Origin: Phaseolus vulgaris
Lineage: Eukaryota > Streptophyta > Magnoliopsida > Fabales > Fabaceae
Length of the DNA stretch: 64,000 nucleotides
NCBI RefSeq assembly: GCF_000499845.2
Contig: NC_023753.2
Span: 2,356,001 to 2,420,000 of the forward strand
Reading direction: 5' to 3'
Shown here one piece after another: positions 12,550 to 27,600 of this stretch (positions are counted from its first letter, which is position 1; each line of letters opens with the position of its first letter). Both the position numbers and the translations under genes were made by a program. A model generated the notes under the pieces. That model had not been told where the DNA came from, ran no database searches, and saw only the letters and a program-made list of their open reading frames with translations.

Positions 12550-15500
12550 TTAACCCAACCTCTTATCAGAACCCCTAATATTCAAGTTAAACCATTTCTT
12601 TTTGCCTGACTTGTCCTTCCCATCTGACCCTCCATCTTCCCCGGGGCTCTCTTCACCAGTCATTTTGCTAGAACTTCCATTGCTCAAATTACTACCATTT
12701 CCAGTAATACTGGTTGAATTCACAATGGTGAAGGAAGAATGGATACCATCCCTTTGTTTCAGAAGCTCGTCTACCTGCATACCAAAGCAGATAAGGCCTC
12801 AATAAGGTAAAAAAGACATAATAAAAAAACAAGTTTTAATTTATTCGCTTCACATATTTTTCACCAATAACTACAAAAGTATCACTTTATTTTCTATTTT
12901 AAAAAACTTACGAAGGAAATGGTGTAATAAACTAAAACATGTTTTCCGCAAAATTTCCCCAATATCTTCAGAACAAGTAAGTGAATACATGTACTAAACA
13001 TTAAAACAAACCAAACCAAACCAAACAAGACTCGAAGTCTCCACGAGATAGAATTTTGATTTTGTAAGTCACAAAAAGAAAGCAACCGGAAATAACATTT
13101 TATAGGAAAAATGTTTACAATTCCAGAATACATAACTCAAGTCATGTTATAGACATGAAGTCTGCATTCATGCACCCAAAGGACATCCTATGCATTTAGG
13201 ACTCGAGAGTAAGGGTTCTTTAACACCACATAGGAGTCAAGTTTGTCAAACTCTCGAGTCAAGAAACGAGTGAACAAGTTTGAAATCATGTAATTTTTGT
13301 CTGATTACCTCCACAACGACAATGTTATATAAGGGCTCGAATTATTTGAAGAAATTGACTCCTTTTTCAATTGCTTTCACATCAAGAATTTGTTTTTACA
13401 AATTTATATATAATTTAGGTGACTATGTAGTTTAATCTTATTTGGCACTAGTGTAAGTATCATACTTTATTATTGTGATTTACTACTTTTCTGTAGTATG
13501 AAGTGGAAATATTGAACTATTGTAGTATTAAGAGTATTATGTTATGCATACATGTCTTACGAGTTGACATCGGGTCTACAAAAGCTCCTCTCCTCGACCT
13601 CTCAAGTTTGACAATCTTGGCATGAACGACCCAGTGATAGAGTCTGCTAGTTGCCTGGAAACTATAATTGCTACCAAGGTCTGAGTGGGACTGCAATGTT
13701 TTCATGCTTGATGCTTCAAGCCCAAGTGACTAGAATTTGAATCTTATCCCAATGTTGAGTAACAAAATATGGTCATATTAGAGAAAGAAAGATAAAATCT
13801 TTATTAAACAAGGACTCACCATGATTTGTTGCAAGACCCGCAAATTATATTTGATAATTAATATGATTTTGTCCCCCCAATATGACCATATCCTGTTGCT
13901 TAACAAGAGAACATCCAATCCTAGTAACCATTGTATAGGGGTACATTAATAAGTTTATTTTAAAAGTCAATTCTTTGAAGTCGAGTACATCAATCATGTG
14001 ATAATGTATATTAAGGAGAACCTAAGATGAGCATTATATGGCACAATAGTTGAATTATTTCCTTCGTCCCTTTCTTTAGCCCACCCACACCAAAACCCCC
14101 AGTATTAAAAAGAACGCAAATGTCTGCACTTAAAAATATACATTGATGTAGTAACTGTAGCACAAGTTGAAAGAACATACAGATTGTTTTTCTTTTGCGT
14201 ATCTGTCTGTCACTTCCTGATAGCGCGCCAATGCCTGAAAAGTATTACAAGAAACAACAGTCCCTTATAAGTGTCCCAACCCAAGAAATACAATAACTAT
14301 GTATGAGTAAAGGAAATAACCCTTCTATATTCTGCTTCAAATTGGCGTAGCTCATTCCTCTTTCTTAAAATTTGAGCTTCAACATCCTTCAGTTTTTGGG
14401 TGGTATCTTCATACGATTTTGCACATACTGCCTCAATCGTATAGCTAGCAGTCTTAAAGAAGTTATCTCCTAAACAATATTAAGTTGAATCAGGGTAGAT
14501 GTAACTTAAACAGTTTACTTAAAATATAGCCTAAGTTGGCAAAAGAGCAATGTGATAAAATAAATTATTCAGACCATAAACAGCAAATATGTGAGTGCCG
14601 GCCTTTAGTTCTGAGAGTTCACAAGGCTGAAGACCTTCCAACCTCTTAAAGAAGGCCCCATCAGGATCCTTGGCCATCGCTAACTGCACATAGCACTTAC
14701 AGTAACCACCTTTTCCAAACAGCCCGCAGCAAAAGAAAAATAAACCTAATGGGCATAACTTTCATACCGCATTCACCGTTGAATCCATTCTGTACACTTG
14801 AAAATGTAAAAAATACATTCCTGCAGATGTCACCTTGCCAGTCTTCTCACTATCTTCCTGTATAGAAAGATAGATGCATGCAATATCAACTACATATACA
14901 CGCAATTGGGATCTCATATGCATTACGTCAAAAGATAACTAGCTGCAGTTTGTGCAATCTACAAATTTTACAAGTAGCTTAACAATAATCACATGGTGTA
15001 GCTTAATATTATTCATGCAAATAATTGGTTACAACTTGCAGGCCATGCAAAGCTCTTTCACAGAAAAATGGTGTTATGTTTCTCTGACTTGTGAGGAGCG
15101 GCCACTTACTCTATATAATCTATCTGCATGAAGCGTTTTGCAAACATTGGCATTTTGGGGGACTTGGTTTTATCCAGATGAGAAACACAATTACCAATAG
15201 TCTAAAAGGTTTAACAGTGGTCATGGAAGTACTCAAATTTGTGCCGTCATGCTTTTCAGTTTATTTAAAATTAAAAAAATCCCCGTGTTTTTTAACTAAT
15301 GATCAATGACTATCAACATTATGTTACAAGGGAGAATCTAGAGAGAGAAGTTCAGCTATTTGTTCATGGATAACAGTTGAATAACCTAATAGTTTAGACT
15401 CTTCCACAGTTGAAGAAAACACTAGACTTCTCAAAGGTTCTGTACCTTTCCCACAAGAACTGGTTTCACTTTCACAACATTTAAACTCTCATTCTCAAGC

Positions 15501-18452
15501 CTAAATGGTTGATAAGGCTTACCATCCCACTCACTCACTGATGGTATAGTTATATAAATCTATTATCCATTAAACCAACAAGTCCAAAGGGTAGAAAGTG
15601 TAGAGCAGTAGAAGCACAAGAACAATGAAATTTACCTGCAATGCCAGACCATAGCCTCCATTCACATCTTGTTCAAAGTAGAGCAACTGAAAAGTAACCC
15701 TTCAATATTTCAATCCAATACCAAAACCAGAAGCAAAACCACAAACGGACAAGGGAATTGTTAATAAAGACATAAAAGAATAAGTGATACCTTGAATTTG
15801 CTTTGTGCTGTTGAAGTAACTCTTATTACAATGCCCGACTCAGCTTGCTGTTCGCTCATTGTCACACCAAAAAAATGAGCACATTGCTTCTCTACCTGCA
15901 ACAAATTGACATAAGTGGAACACATACACCACCAAGAAGACTACTGTTTTGCTTCATCCATCATGAAGAAAGTAAGAACCTTTCCACTAACTGAAGTTCC
16001 AATTGGAAGGGGTCTGACTGTAACTGTTCCGTTCAGAGCTTCTTCAAGAACATTAGCTGAAATGGTAGTCTTGATAGGGACACCCAGTTTGCTGTAACAA
16101 AATAAAATAAGAAATAAATCCAAGCAAACCAAAAATAATTTTGAAGACAAATAGTCGTGCACTAAAATGTACACCTGAATAAAGCTGCAAACATTGTGTT
16201 CACTGTCCCCAGATTAGACAAATCAATCTCCATGTCCATGCTATCAGCATCAAGTGCCTGATATGTATTGGCAGAATATCTTAAAGAATGTTGCATATCA
16301 ATTCGAGAACTATATCGGGAAGAATATGAACTGAAATGTTTAAAAGCTTTTAAGAGATATATACAGATAATACTACATAAATAAAGACATTTACAATACA
16401 CCCATAAAAAGAGCAGAGTAGTGAAGAAAAATTAATTTTCAGATAATCAGAAAGCCAAAAGAATGAAGATGGATGTATGGATTGAAGACAAAGAAAATAG
16501 TATAACAAAATAAATCAAAGATAGGTAAACAAAAAGGTAGCACTTACGTACACGAAATCAATACTGAAATAAATGACAAAATAGTCACAACTAACGTGTA
16601 TGAAATCCAGTTTTGGTTAAAAAAGTATCATAAGTGTATATATGCATTCCACTTGAATTCCAAGGTGCAGACAGGTAATATAAATGTTTTAGCTCCTCTC
16701 TCCCGAGATGTAAATGTTGTGTAATAATACAATCTGGCAGGTTCAATCATAGATCACAGGAAAATTAGGATGTTAAAACATGCAGGTCATGCTTCCCAGA
16801 AAAAAAAATACAGCTACCCAGAGAACACACATTTCTTCTCTGTCTGCTACTTTTCCCACCCAGATAACTTAAGATTTGTCCAATGTCACAAGCCATAACT
16901 TTTTTCACATTGTAGGAAGCGTTGGGAAAGAAAACAGAAAAAGGAAAGAAAACAGGGTTTGATTTCGGATGTAAAAGAAAGGAACCTCAAATCCAGCACT
17001 GTCATACTGCCTTCTCTTTTCTGGGTCAGACAAGATACTATAAGAATATGCAACCTCTTTAAATAGCTCCGAAGCTTCAGGATTGCTGGCATTTTTGTCA
17101 GGGTGATACCTGCCAATCGTATAGAAATGTGTAAAAAGATCCCATGCATGTTTTTCATCATAATTGGCATACTTAAACACAAAACAAGTAAACAAACTCC
17201 TTTTTTCTAGAAGACCAAAACAAAAAACTGACATCAGTACTTGTATATTGGTTTAAATTATGGATAAAACTTAAACGTAGTTCCTTATAGATGCTTTTGG
17301 TGTTATTCTACAATAAGAAATAGAGTTTCAAATCTATGTTATCTTTAATGCAAACTCTGTTTTGAATCCCAAGTGGCCAACCTCAAAAACAATGTAGTGG
17401 GATAGCTGTTATTTGGAAAGTTTTTATATAGTTTATATAATATAAACACACATTTTCATAAATAACAGAAGTCACTCAATATATAACGTTCACAATTAAC
17501 AACAGAAAGTCACTGGTGTCTTAAACAAAAACATACTTGTAAATACCAACGAAAGTCAAATACAAGTTTCCTACATAGGAATCGTCAATCATCATCTTCT
17601 AAATCCAATTTTCCTTTACCATTTTCACCACCATTATAGAAGTAAATTTCATTTTTGGAATTGAAACCCCAGAAATAGCACCCGTAAAGTATAGTAACTT
17701 TTCAGAGGCTTTTGGAAAAAACTCATAGCACCGTCATCCCAGCCGCTATTCGGCCCGGCACAGGCCCCGATGGTGGCCAGCTTCCGCTATGCTGCTACAG
17801 AACACTATTTAAAACCCTAATGCAAACCTTTATTGAGTAGATAACTAAGGTGAAACTCCAAATAAGTTCCGTCCTTACCAGATTTAATCCTCCTCCCAGA
17901 TCTCCGCACCCTAGTCCCCTTCTTTGATTCAGTGCCATTTGTTATAACATGAGAGGTTATTATTACTACAAATTATAGAAGAATGTTTATCACCTTCAAA
18001 TGTTCTTCAATGAGCTATCTCACTTAAGAAGACACGCTAGTGTTTTACATAAGAAAAAATTCAGAGAAACCCTCTTTTTCATAAAAAATATTATCAGAAA
18101 TCCAACAAGACAGACACTACTCCATTTGAATAGGAAAGTAAATCACTTAAAAACAAACAAAAATCCAAACACACTTAAAGAAAACAAAGACAGCAACTTC
18201 CTAAACAGACAGAACGACATGTGCAAGATGTGCAAGTACTGATTTCATAAATGAAAACAATACTAGACACACAAAATCAAAAGGGGAAATTGAAAAATCA
18301 AAAGAAAAGATGGAAACGTACTTAAGAGCAAGCTTTCTGTACGCCGTTTTAATTTCTTGATCGGTTGAATCCCTTGTCAAGGACAATACCTCGTATGGGT
18401 CACGTCGATTAGCAGGGGTAGACGGTCCTTCCATTTTTGAACCCATTCCCAT
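12550..18452 (-). CDS. ARG1: DnaJ-domain protein, ARG1/ARL gravitropism family
   Basis: Eleven exons were joined by frame and splice sites: 18322-18452, 16986-17109, 16175-16257, 15980-16091, 15791-15895, 15636-15686, 14768-14857, 14575-14683, 14321-14469, 14181-14234 and 12550-12774. They give 410 residues, the length I recall for Arabidopsis ARG1. A J domain spans about residues 17-83 with the HPD motif at 46-48 (Y-H-P-D split by intron 1). A conserved central region follows. A coiled coil lies at about 283-345, and the tail is basic, ending GSDKRLG. ARG1 and its ARL paralogues are membrane/cytoskeleton-associated co-chaperones needed for root and hypocotyl gravity signalling. The match to ARG1 rather than ARL1 or ARL2 is from the C-terminal wording and is not certain. 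Intron 10 is 1.4 kb. The gene is divergent from the next one, sharing about 1.2 kb of upstream DNA. Confidence 0.93.
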
Positions 18453-19341
18453 TCGCTACCCCGTCTCTTTCTTTCTCTTCAAACACCGGGCAGCTCCAAT
18501 GGTAATAAAAAAATGACCTTTGTGTTTCAGAAACAGTGTAACATGTTACTCATCGACCCAGCTGCCCCAAGATTCGAATTCAAAAGCAATAAGATGTTCC
18601 CACCGAAGGAGGATGGCACGCGATTCAAAGCGGCATTGGATCGGTCGCGAATTGGCTTCTTTCCTCGGAATGAGAAAAAGCAGAAAAATTGCGTGGTGGG
18701 ATTTGGGATCCAAGCGAAACCGTGAGCGAGGTCAATTTGAAATGAAAGAAACGAAGCCAAAGGGAAAGATTGAGATTGGGTTTTGAATTTGCAGGAAGAG
18801 AAAGAAAGAAGCTCGATTGAGTCTCGTAGGTATGGCTTCTGTGTGATACGTGCCGCTCCAAGACAAAACTTCTTTCTTTTTATTTTATTTTATTTCATCT
18901 TTTAGTTTATTGGGAATTACGAATGCTCAAGGGTTAATGTTTGACCCCAATTACTCCTCTCGCTAGATTTTACTTTTTTGACATCTAATTTAGACTTTTT
19001 TATGAGGATATAAAATTATAATTTTGGATTTTTAAATACAGGTAACTCATTTTGAAAATTTTCTTTTTATTTTTATTTTTATGAAATTAAAGTGTTAAAT
19101 TTAATTTTACTTTGTAACTCCTTTAAATAAGCGACTTTCGCGATAAATAGAGTTAAATGTATACAAAAATTTAAGATAAAATATATATTTAGATTGATTT
19201 TTTATTTTCAGTCCCTAAAAGATATTTTGTTTAATTTTTAGTAAAATGTAGTAATTATATAACAATATGTTTAACGTGTATTAAATTAGTCATTATTTTA
19301 GTATTTCGTGTTTTTATCAATTAAATTAAATTAATTAAGTA

Positions 19342-19387
<46 letters not shown>

Positions 19388-19638
19388 AAACATTTTAGTG
19401 TCCAAAGTTCTTGGTTTGTGATGGCGTAATGTTTTTTACATATAAAAAAAATACATGTAAAGTTTTTGAACTCACCTACTGCACTGAACCAACTCATAAT
19501 AAATTAAGTTTTGCAACCACTGGGGGTGGCCCATAAATATTTGTAATACACTTTTCAGAAGTTTGTTTCAACTGTCTATTTATTTTGGAAATAATAAATA
19601 GTTAGAAGGAGGGACTGAACTTCACAGTTCCTTTGGCA
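18453..19638. other. Shared divergent upstream region
   Basis: This is the only space between the minus-strand DnaJ gene and the plus-strand metallo-beta-lactamase gene. The first 350 bases (18453-18810) have higher GC and are probably the DnaJ gene's 5' leader and core promoter. The middle is AT-rich with a TA microsatellite. Regulatory elements for both genes must lie here or in introns. Confidence 0.6.
19347..19381. repeat. (AT)n microsatellite
   Basis: About 17 AT units in the divergent intergenic region. Confidence 0.95.
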
Positions 19639-21623
19639 ATGGCAGCTCACAGACTTGCTCTCGTAATCCAAAGCTCTTCAAAGGACGATGAATTTCTGCT
19701 CCTGAAGCAGTCGCGCCCTCCCAAATTCCACGACGAAGAATACGACTCTTTCGTCGATTCTGATCTCTGGGACTTGCCCTCGGCGCAGTTAAACCCGCTG
19801 CCACCAGAGTCGGACCCACCGCTTCTGCTGGAAGCTGGGCCCTCGCATGCCGAATCCGAGGACTTCGATTTGAGGAAATTCGACATCCGTTCGGCTCTCG
19901 ACGAGGTAGTGTTCTTAAATTTTGGATGTATCGAGTCTTTGTGCTTTGGTGATGATGAATTCGTGCGAAACGATTTTCCGATTAGGTGTTTGGACAACTA
20001 GGGTTTGGGGCGGTTGAAGGAGGAGGTTGGAAGTTCCTTAAGTATGTAAAGGAAGCTGCCTTTGGACCTGATTTGCCCGTTAACACAGTCTTCATTGTTG
20101 GAAAATTGGTAGCGGCTGAGGACAAGAACTCTATAGGTTTGATTGTTCTCATGTTTTTCGTTTGCACTTATCATCATCATCATCATCGTTACTAAAATTG
20201 TTTATTTCTAGGTGATATATGAATTGGGTTGTCTGCTATAAATTTGTAGAGAAATTATATTGAATTTTATCTGTGCCCAGGCCTCGGACTGCCTCAAGAT
20301 GGTGATGCTTGTTTTTGTTTATCTCTGTCCCGTTAGTTTATGTTGCTCTGTTTTGTTTAAATTAAATGTAAAAACTCACGAGAATTCCTACCGGAAGGCT
20401 CCTCGCTATGTGAAGGTGTGAGAGATGGTCACTGTAGGCAGCCTTATCTTTGCATATGCAAAGAAGCTGTTTTGGATTCAAAGCTATGACCAACAACTGG
20501 TGACCTGGACTAAATTTTAGCCCCCACCTTTGTTAAATTAGATCGTTGAGAAATTTTTCTGTCTAAGAAAATATGCATTTTTTTTTCCTTTAAACAGAAC
20601 TTGGAAAGCTGAAGGGTGTTTGTGTCTCTGTGACTGTGTTACTTTGTTTGTTATTTGTTAAAGGTTAACTTCCTCTTTCATTTGGATTTTGGATGCGTTG
20701 CTAAAGGTGTTTTGGAAAAAACCCAAGTCTCACATCCACTAGAGTAAGTGTCAAAATAGAACATATAAGTCCTCAACTCACAACTCGGTTTTTCTAGGGT
20801 TGAGTAGACCTAAACCACTTTCCAAGAATAACCAAACAATTTTTATTTGTACACATTTCAAAACTATATATGAAACTAGTCTTCACATATTTCAATGACT
20901 TGTTAAGTAATTTTGGATTAGTGTAAGATTTTATTTAAATGATATATATGATAGTGGATTACAATGGTAGATTTTGGATTACAATTATTTGCTAAATATT
21001 ATTTATCAATGTAGGATTGATATAACTTATATTAGTGTAACTTGATCTCAACCAATTAGAATCATTTTTATTTTAAGGATGGGAGGATCATAAATTTGAA
21101 CTATACACCCGTACATGAATGATCAAGATTAAAAGCTAGGTAGTGTAGTGGTTACTTGACTAGCGAGAACTTGGATTGGTCCTACTAGTCTTTGTGATTA
21201 GTGGGGGTCGCCATTCGCCACTAATTTATTACCCCATGCGAAACAAGACAACACGTTCTAGGATCCCAGACTTTCCTAAAATAGTCTCATATATAACATT
21301 CCACTACTGTATATAACTATCATCATTTTTATTTTTATATATTATTCCAAACATTAAACATACATAAAATATATAATCTTTGTGATATCTTCCATGAAAT
21401 AATTTTTAGGAATTAATATTTGAGTACCACTTAATTAAAAAATCAAGTGTTGTGATAACAAATATTGATAAAAGCAACTCACTCTCTCCACTTGTTCATA
21501 TAAAATTATAATTTGTATATACATTTGAGTTTTCGAAAGTTTAATTTGAATAATATTTAATAAGATTTCCAATTTTAATATGGTTTCTTTAACAAATTAC
21601 AATAACATTTATTTTATTTTGTG

Positions 21624-21664
<41 letters not shown>

Positions 21665-24600
21665 TAAATACATACTTTAAACGTATGTCAACTTATCGTA
21701 TATCCTGTGTATTTTTTAAGATGAGACGAATCACCATGTTGGATACATGTCACATCCTATATTCGTATAGTATCCGTGCATCATAGAGAAAATGTTTTCT
21801 CCGTAAGCAATCTAGCTAGTTTGAATGAATCACAACCCATTCTCTAATGCTAATGTATACTTTCAAGCACCGTTAATCTATCTTGTTTTATTCATTTTTA
21901 AATTTCAATATCATAATATATCAATAACGTTAATTCTGGATATTTATAAACCTATGCAGATTCATATAGATGGATGACTATCCGAAGCTGTCTTAACTGG
22001 ATTCAGCAAGTGAAACCAAGTGGAGATCGGGTTGGACCATTGATTGTTCTTGGTCTTATAAATGAATCATCTTTCTCTACAAAGTGGAAAGTCCCACCAG
22101 CCATAAACCATCAGGTTTTCTTTCTTTAAATTTCCTCCATTTCCTTGGTGGGAGCATATATTATTATTATGTATTGGGAAGTACAATTTTTAAATAAATC
22201 TGGAAGCTGCGATACTGGAGAAGCTTTACTTTTATTAAATTAGGGCAAGAATTTAAATAAACTGTAAACCACTTGTTTTCAGTGACTATTTCGGAAGATT
22301 TTGTTAAATCAAATCTCAGGTAGCAATAATCTTTGTCGATATATAACTTTCCAAATGCTGTCATGTCTTATTGCATGAATAGCACACTCCAGACCCCACT
22401 CTGCAAATTACTTTTTGGATTTGTTTTTAATGTTGAGGCAAGGCTCTAGCATTGAGATTTAGCATATGGTTTGTTTAGTAGATTTTCACTGCCTTTCTAT
22501 ATCTTCTCTGGCAAATTTCTCATTCACTTTGTTAAGTGCTTTGGGGTTAAATGGACAAAAGCATTCTCCAAATGAGTAACACATACTGTTAACTTTCAGC
22601 AACTCGATACTTTTTAGTCTAAGAACATAGCTGCATCTGGATATTTCTGTACAAAGAAAGGAGAAAGAGGAAGCTTGTTTTTTATCCTTCAAAGTCATTA
22701 TGTTTATAATCTGGTGCAAAATGAAGTTTGGTTTCTTTCAGGAGTACCCACCTGGTGTTATCATTATACCTATGAGAAGTAGGACATTAAAGCCTTTTCA
22801 CACGACAAATTTGGTGGTGTTTGCACCTGAAAATTTTCCAAATAATTCTGAAGAAAATAATTTTATTGCAAGTGGAGATGCACTCATAGTTGATCCAGGA
22901 TGCCTATCTGAGTTCCATGGAGAGGTATACTTCCACATTACATCCCGCTTGTGCATGTAATCCATAGCATATGGCCTTTGGTTCATCTTTTTTCCTGTTT
23001 TCAATTCCATATTCATGGTATGTGCATTTCAGTTCATAGTTTCTTCATACTTGATCCTACTGAGTTGACTGTTTCTGAATTTAGTTTGATGTTACTTATT
23101 ATTGATGGCAAAAGCAGAAATAAGTCATGTGTTTGAATTTAATGACTGCAAACTTTTTCTACTCTAATGCAAGTCATGCTATTTTTGAGGAATTCACGTC
23201 GAGATATATGTGTGATGCTTCATTCCCCTCCCCTATATACCTTCTATTATTGGTTAATTTCTTAGTTGACTTTTGAAATTTGGTCCTCATCAATTAAATC
23301 TTAACATGTCACTCTGTAATTATCAGCTAGAGAAAGTTGTTAATGCTTTGCCAAGACGACTAGTGGTCTTTGTCACTCATCATCATCATGATCATGTAGA
23401 TGGTGAGTCTCTATTTAACTTTATTGACTTCTGCTTTTTAAAGTAGATTAATAGCTGGTGAATGGTGAGGTAGCAATGATAAATAGTCCTTTGTACATCG
23501 TTAGACCTTAAAGCTAAATGAGAACCAAGAAGCAGAAAAAGATATAGTCTTATGAATGTTAGTTCTGCACTAAAATCCACCATGTAAAAATCATTACTTG
23601 TAAATCTCTTCTGGTATGCCATTGTTGACTGTAATGGACATACTCTTGTAATTCAGAAACTTACATTTCAAATATATTTTTTCATCCTTTATGATAGGTC
23701 TCTCAGTTATCCAGAAGTGCAATCCTGAAGCTATTTTGGTAGCCCATGAAAAAACCATGCATCGAATAAGCAGAGGTTATATTGCTATTTTCATTTCAAT
23801 AATGTTCATGCATGCATACAGTTTGCAAACACGTATTTTTCTAGTTTTGGATTAAGGCCATATTTGGATAAATTTTTCCTTAAGCACTTACAGGAAAAGA
23901 AAATAAGGAGGTAAAGTGAATTAAGCTTCTCTATAAGTTTAAAAAATCAACTTATGCCCCTAAACTTATATAGAAACACTTTCATTTAACTTCTCCAAAA
24001 GCTCTAGTACATAAATTTAGTTTGATTATGGAAGAAGAAACAAAGTGTATTTGACCTTCTTAGTTTCTTTTCCTGAAGGAACATGTGGAAAAATTTATCC
24101 AAATAATAGCCTAACTCAATAGATTTAAAACTAAAACAGATAAAATAAATTTACACAACTAGGAACTAAAGTACATACATCCATGGTGATGCAAAAGATA
24201 TTCTGTATCTATGTTGAAATTTCATAAAAATCTTGGTTTTGAGTAAAGACTTATCAATCATGACTTTCATATGAACTTTAAAATGGTCACATTAAAGGTT
24301 CAAAACCCTAACTTTTGGTATCAACTTGATTAGTACTTGTGAGTCAATAATTGTTTTTATTGCTATTTATATGTTAGGTGAGACTAAAGGGCATGCTTGG
24401 TGTAGTTTTATGCCATCAGGGTCTAGATAAAGTTAGTGAAAATTTCAGGACAAGAGAGCAGAAGCAGTACATCTGATTGCAATATTTTTGGTGTGTTGGA
24501 TCTTATTTTCTTACAATTAGATCTGAATTCAAACAGATTGTTTGGAATCATTAAAAATAGATTTGATTTGATTAAGAAATCAATTCCCAACTCATTTTAA

Positions 24601-27600
24601 AAAAATGATTTGCAACTCATTTAAAATTGGTTGGGGGGGAACATGCCACACATAAATTTAGTTCATTTTACTTTACTAGTTTCCCCTTTCCTTCTCCATT
24701 TCCATTGCTTAGAATAATAGAACTTCTCCCTCTAAAAATCTAATGAGTGCTAAATAATCAATCCAAATCATTAAAACTAAATTTGAATCAAATCCATTAA
24801 TATGCGATTTCCACCTAATTTGAGCTAATTTCTTTATGTACACAGCACTTGTTTTCAAAGGATTTCAACATCTTATCAGTTTTGGTTTGATACTTTCCTA
24901 ACAACTATATCAATATGCTTCCAAATTTTGGTTGCAGATTGACTAAAAGTGAGTTATCTTTCTCCATAATTTTCCATCATTTTCATGGATATTTTGAGCT
25001 TATATGACTCTGCTATAGACGTTCTCCTGTTGCATATTGGAGTCTATTCACAATTAATGTTATTCATATGTGTGTATATGACAACCGATATACAGTTCTA
25101 TTAAACTTACATTTCATGATAACAGATGATTGGTCACTTGGCTATACCTCAGTTAGAGGGGATGAAGATATTGTCATTGGTGGTCATAGATTGAGCACTA
25201 TTTATGCCCCGGTATTTTTCACATGCATAATCCTAGTTGATTTGAAATATCTTTTCTAGATCTTATGTTCTACCAAAATTTGAAAATTTTGTTTAAGATG
25301 CATGAGTGGGATAATGGCACACCCACTATTTTAACATTACCTAATAAACTTTCACAAAAGATTTGTATGAGATGTACATAAAAAATATTCAGGTGTGTAT
25401 TTGAGAAGTTAAGCATTTATGAAGATAAACTTGAATAATGAAGGAAATAAAATTATATATTATTAATACAAATTATGCTAACCACGTTATCTTAAAAAAG
25501 GGAAAAAAATCTGATGGAATAAATGTGAAGAATCTAATGAGATGTTTTCCTAATTACTATTGGAGATATTTAGATATTTTTATTCTAATAATCTTCTATT
25601 TTCAACACTTCCTCTCAAGTTGGTAATTGAATATCAATCATTCCCAACTTACCTACAAAATCTTGGAATTTTTCTCTAGGAAGTCCCTTAGTGAAGATGT
25701 CTGCCAGCTAGAGAGTTCTCTGTCAAGATTATCTTTGATGAAGAGTTTGTCAATTTTAATATGTTGAGTTGTATCATCTTGTAGTGGATTATGAGTTGTT
25801 GTATATGTATATGTCTCGATCACAATATCCCTTCTCCACAAAAACATTATTTTTTATCATAACAGTCTTGTCATATTCAAATGACACTTTAACCCCAACT
25901 TTGCCCAGCAATGTTACAGAGATCAAATTAACTCTAATCGATGGCACATGTAGTACATCACTTAAAGCCAGAGTTTTACCAAATGTGAGCTTTAGAAGAA
26001 CCTTTCCTTTTCTTAGGACAGTAGTTGTATTCGAATCATCGAGATAAACTTGTTCTTCTTCATCCCCCAAAGTAAACACTTTCCTGTTTGTACAAATGTG
26101 GTTGGTAGCTCCAGTGTCTACCACTCATTTACTCACATTGGTCACAAGGTTCACTTGTGAAACGACTGCAACAATGATATCTTCCCCTTCGACTATATTG
26201 GTCTTAGGAGGATTGTCATTTTTGACCCTATGTCTACACTGAGGTGCATGGTGAGTGACTTTCCACAGATAAAGCAATTTCCCTTCTTCTTGAAGGTGGG
26301 GTTAGTTTCATTGGGATGAGAAAACTTATATTTCTTTTTGTGATCAGGTTTTTTCTCGTACCTTTTTGGATCTGGTTTGTCTTCTACCATGTTTGCTTTG
26401 GCAGACAAGGCTTTGGTCCTTACAGTAGCACACTCCTTTTTGTTGGTGTCTTCAATGATAATGTGGGTGATCAGATGTGGCAGTGACATTTGTTTGTGAC
26501 TGTTTTGTTTGTAGTCAGTCCAAGATAACTGAAGTTTTTCGATCAGCAGTTGGGACACGATTCACAAATAAATATGAAGATTCTAAGGATACTTTTTCCT
26601 AATTATCGTGGACATATTAGGATATTTTTATCCTAATAATCCCTTATTTGCAATAGATAATTTCTTAAAATAGTGAACCTGTGCTTTTTCCTTGCTTTTA
26701 GAGCCGTTTGTTTTTGCCTTAAGGAGTGTCTTGAAGTTGTAAATGAAAAGCCTTTTGAGTATTGGTAACATTTTTCGACTCAAGCTAAATTAAATATTAC
26801 TTTAATTCTTAACTGAGTTTGTATTGAAGTTGTGAGTATGGTTAGAACACACTTGTTTTACATAAAGTTGGTTCTTTTTTCTGCAAAATCTGAAAATTAT
26901 GTTCGGCTCAGGGACATACAGATGGCCATATGGCACTGCTTCATGCAAATTCTCATTCCTTGATTGTTGGTGATCATTGTTTGGGGTAAGATTCCATACA
27001 AGATAATAGATAGTAAGTAAAGAAATTTTAATTATCATGGATGGAATTGATACACTTTCAAATTTCATATATGTTTTATGTTTTTTACACATATTTGGAT
27101 GATTGTGAAACTTTCATTACATTTGAATGTTAATTGGAATAATTTCTTAGTTGGGCTGTGGACTTATGTTTTGTAGATACTTGAAATTGTAGTAAAGTAT
27201 TTTACTTTTACAGTCATGATGCCATTTTTGAAGTGCATGGAGGTTGTCTGTGCAGGTTTCTAATTACTAATTACATTTATTATTTGATAAAAAAATAAGC
27301 AAAATATTGGATATAACACTAGTTGGTGAACTTTCTGAGCTTATGAGACGGTTGAAGTTAGCATATTTGTTGTCTAGGAGTCAACAAAGAGTAGACTATC
27401 TACTTTCAAACTTTACTCCTTTTCGTTCTAGTTAGTTAATTTATTAAAGACACAAAGGTACAGGGAGACCCAGATATGATAGGACTGATATAGGAGAATC
27501 AATTTGCTAGAGTTACCTTCACCAAAATCCTCTTGTCAAGAATTGATGAGGAGTACATTGTCTACTTAGTTTTGATGCAAACAAGGAAATGGTTTGACAT

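Noticed and set aside
18527..18760. 77-residue frame upstream of the DnaJ start
   Set aside because: Lies in the likely 5' leader and has no resemblance to the family N-terminus; the start at 18452 gives the expected length.
21130..21300. Possible second SINE (TAGTGTAGTGGTTAC resembles a box A)
   Set aside because: No convincing box B at the right distance and no poly tail; too weak to annotate.
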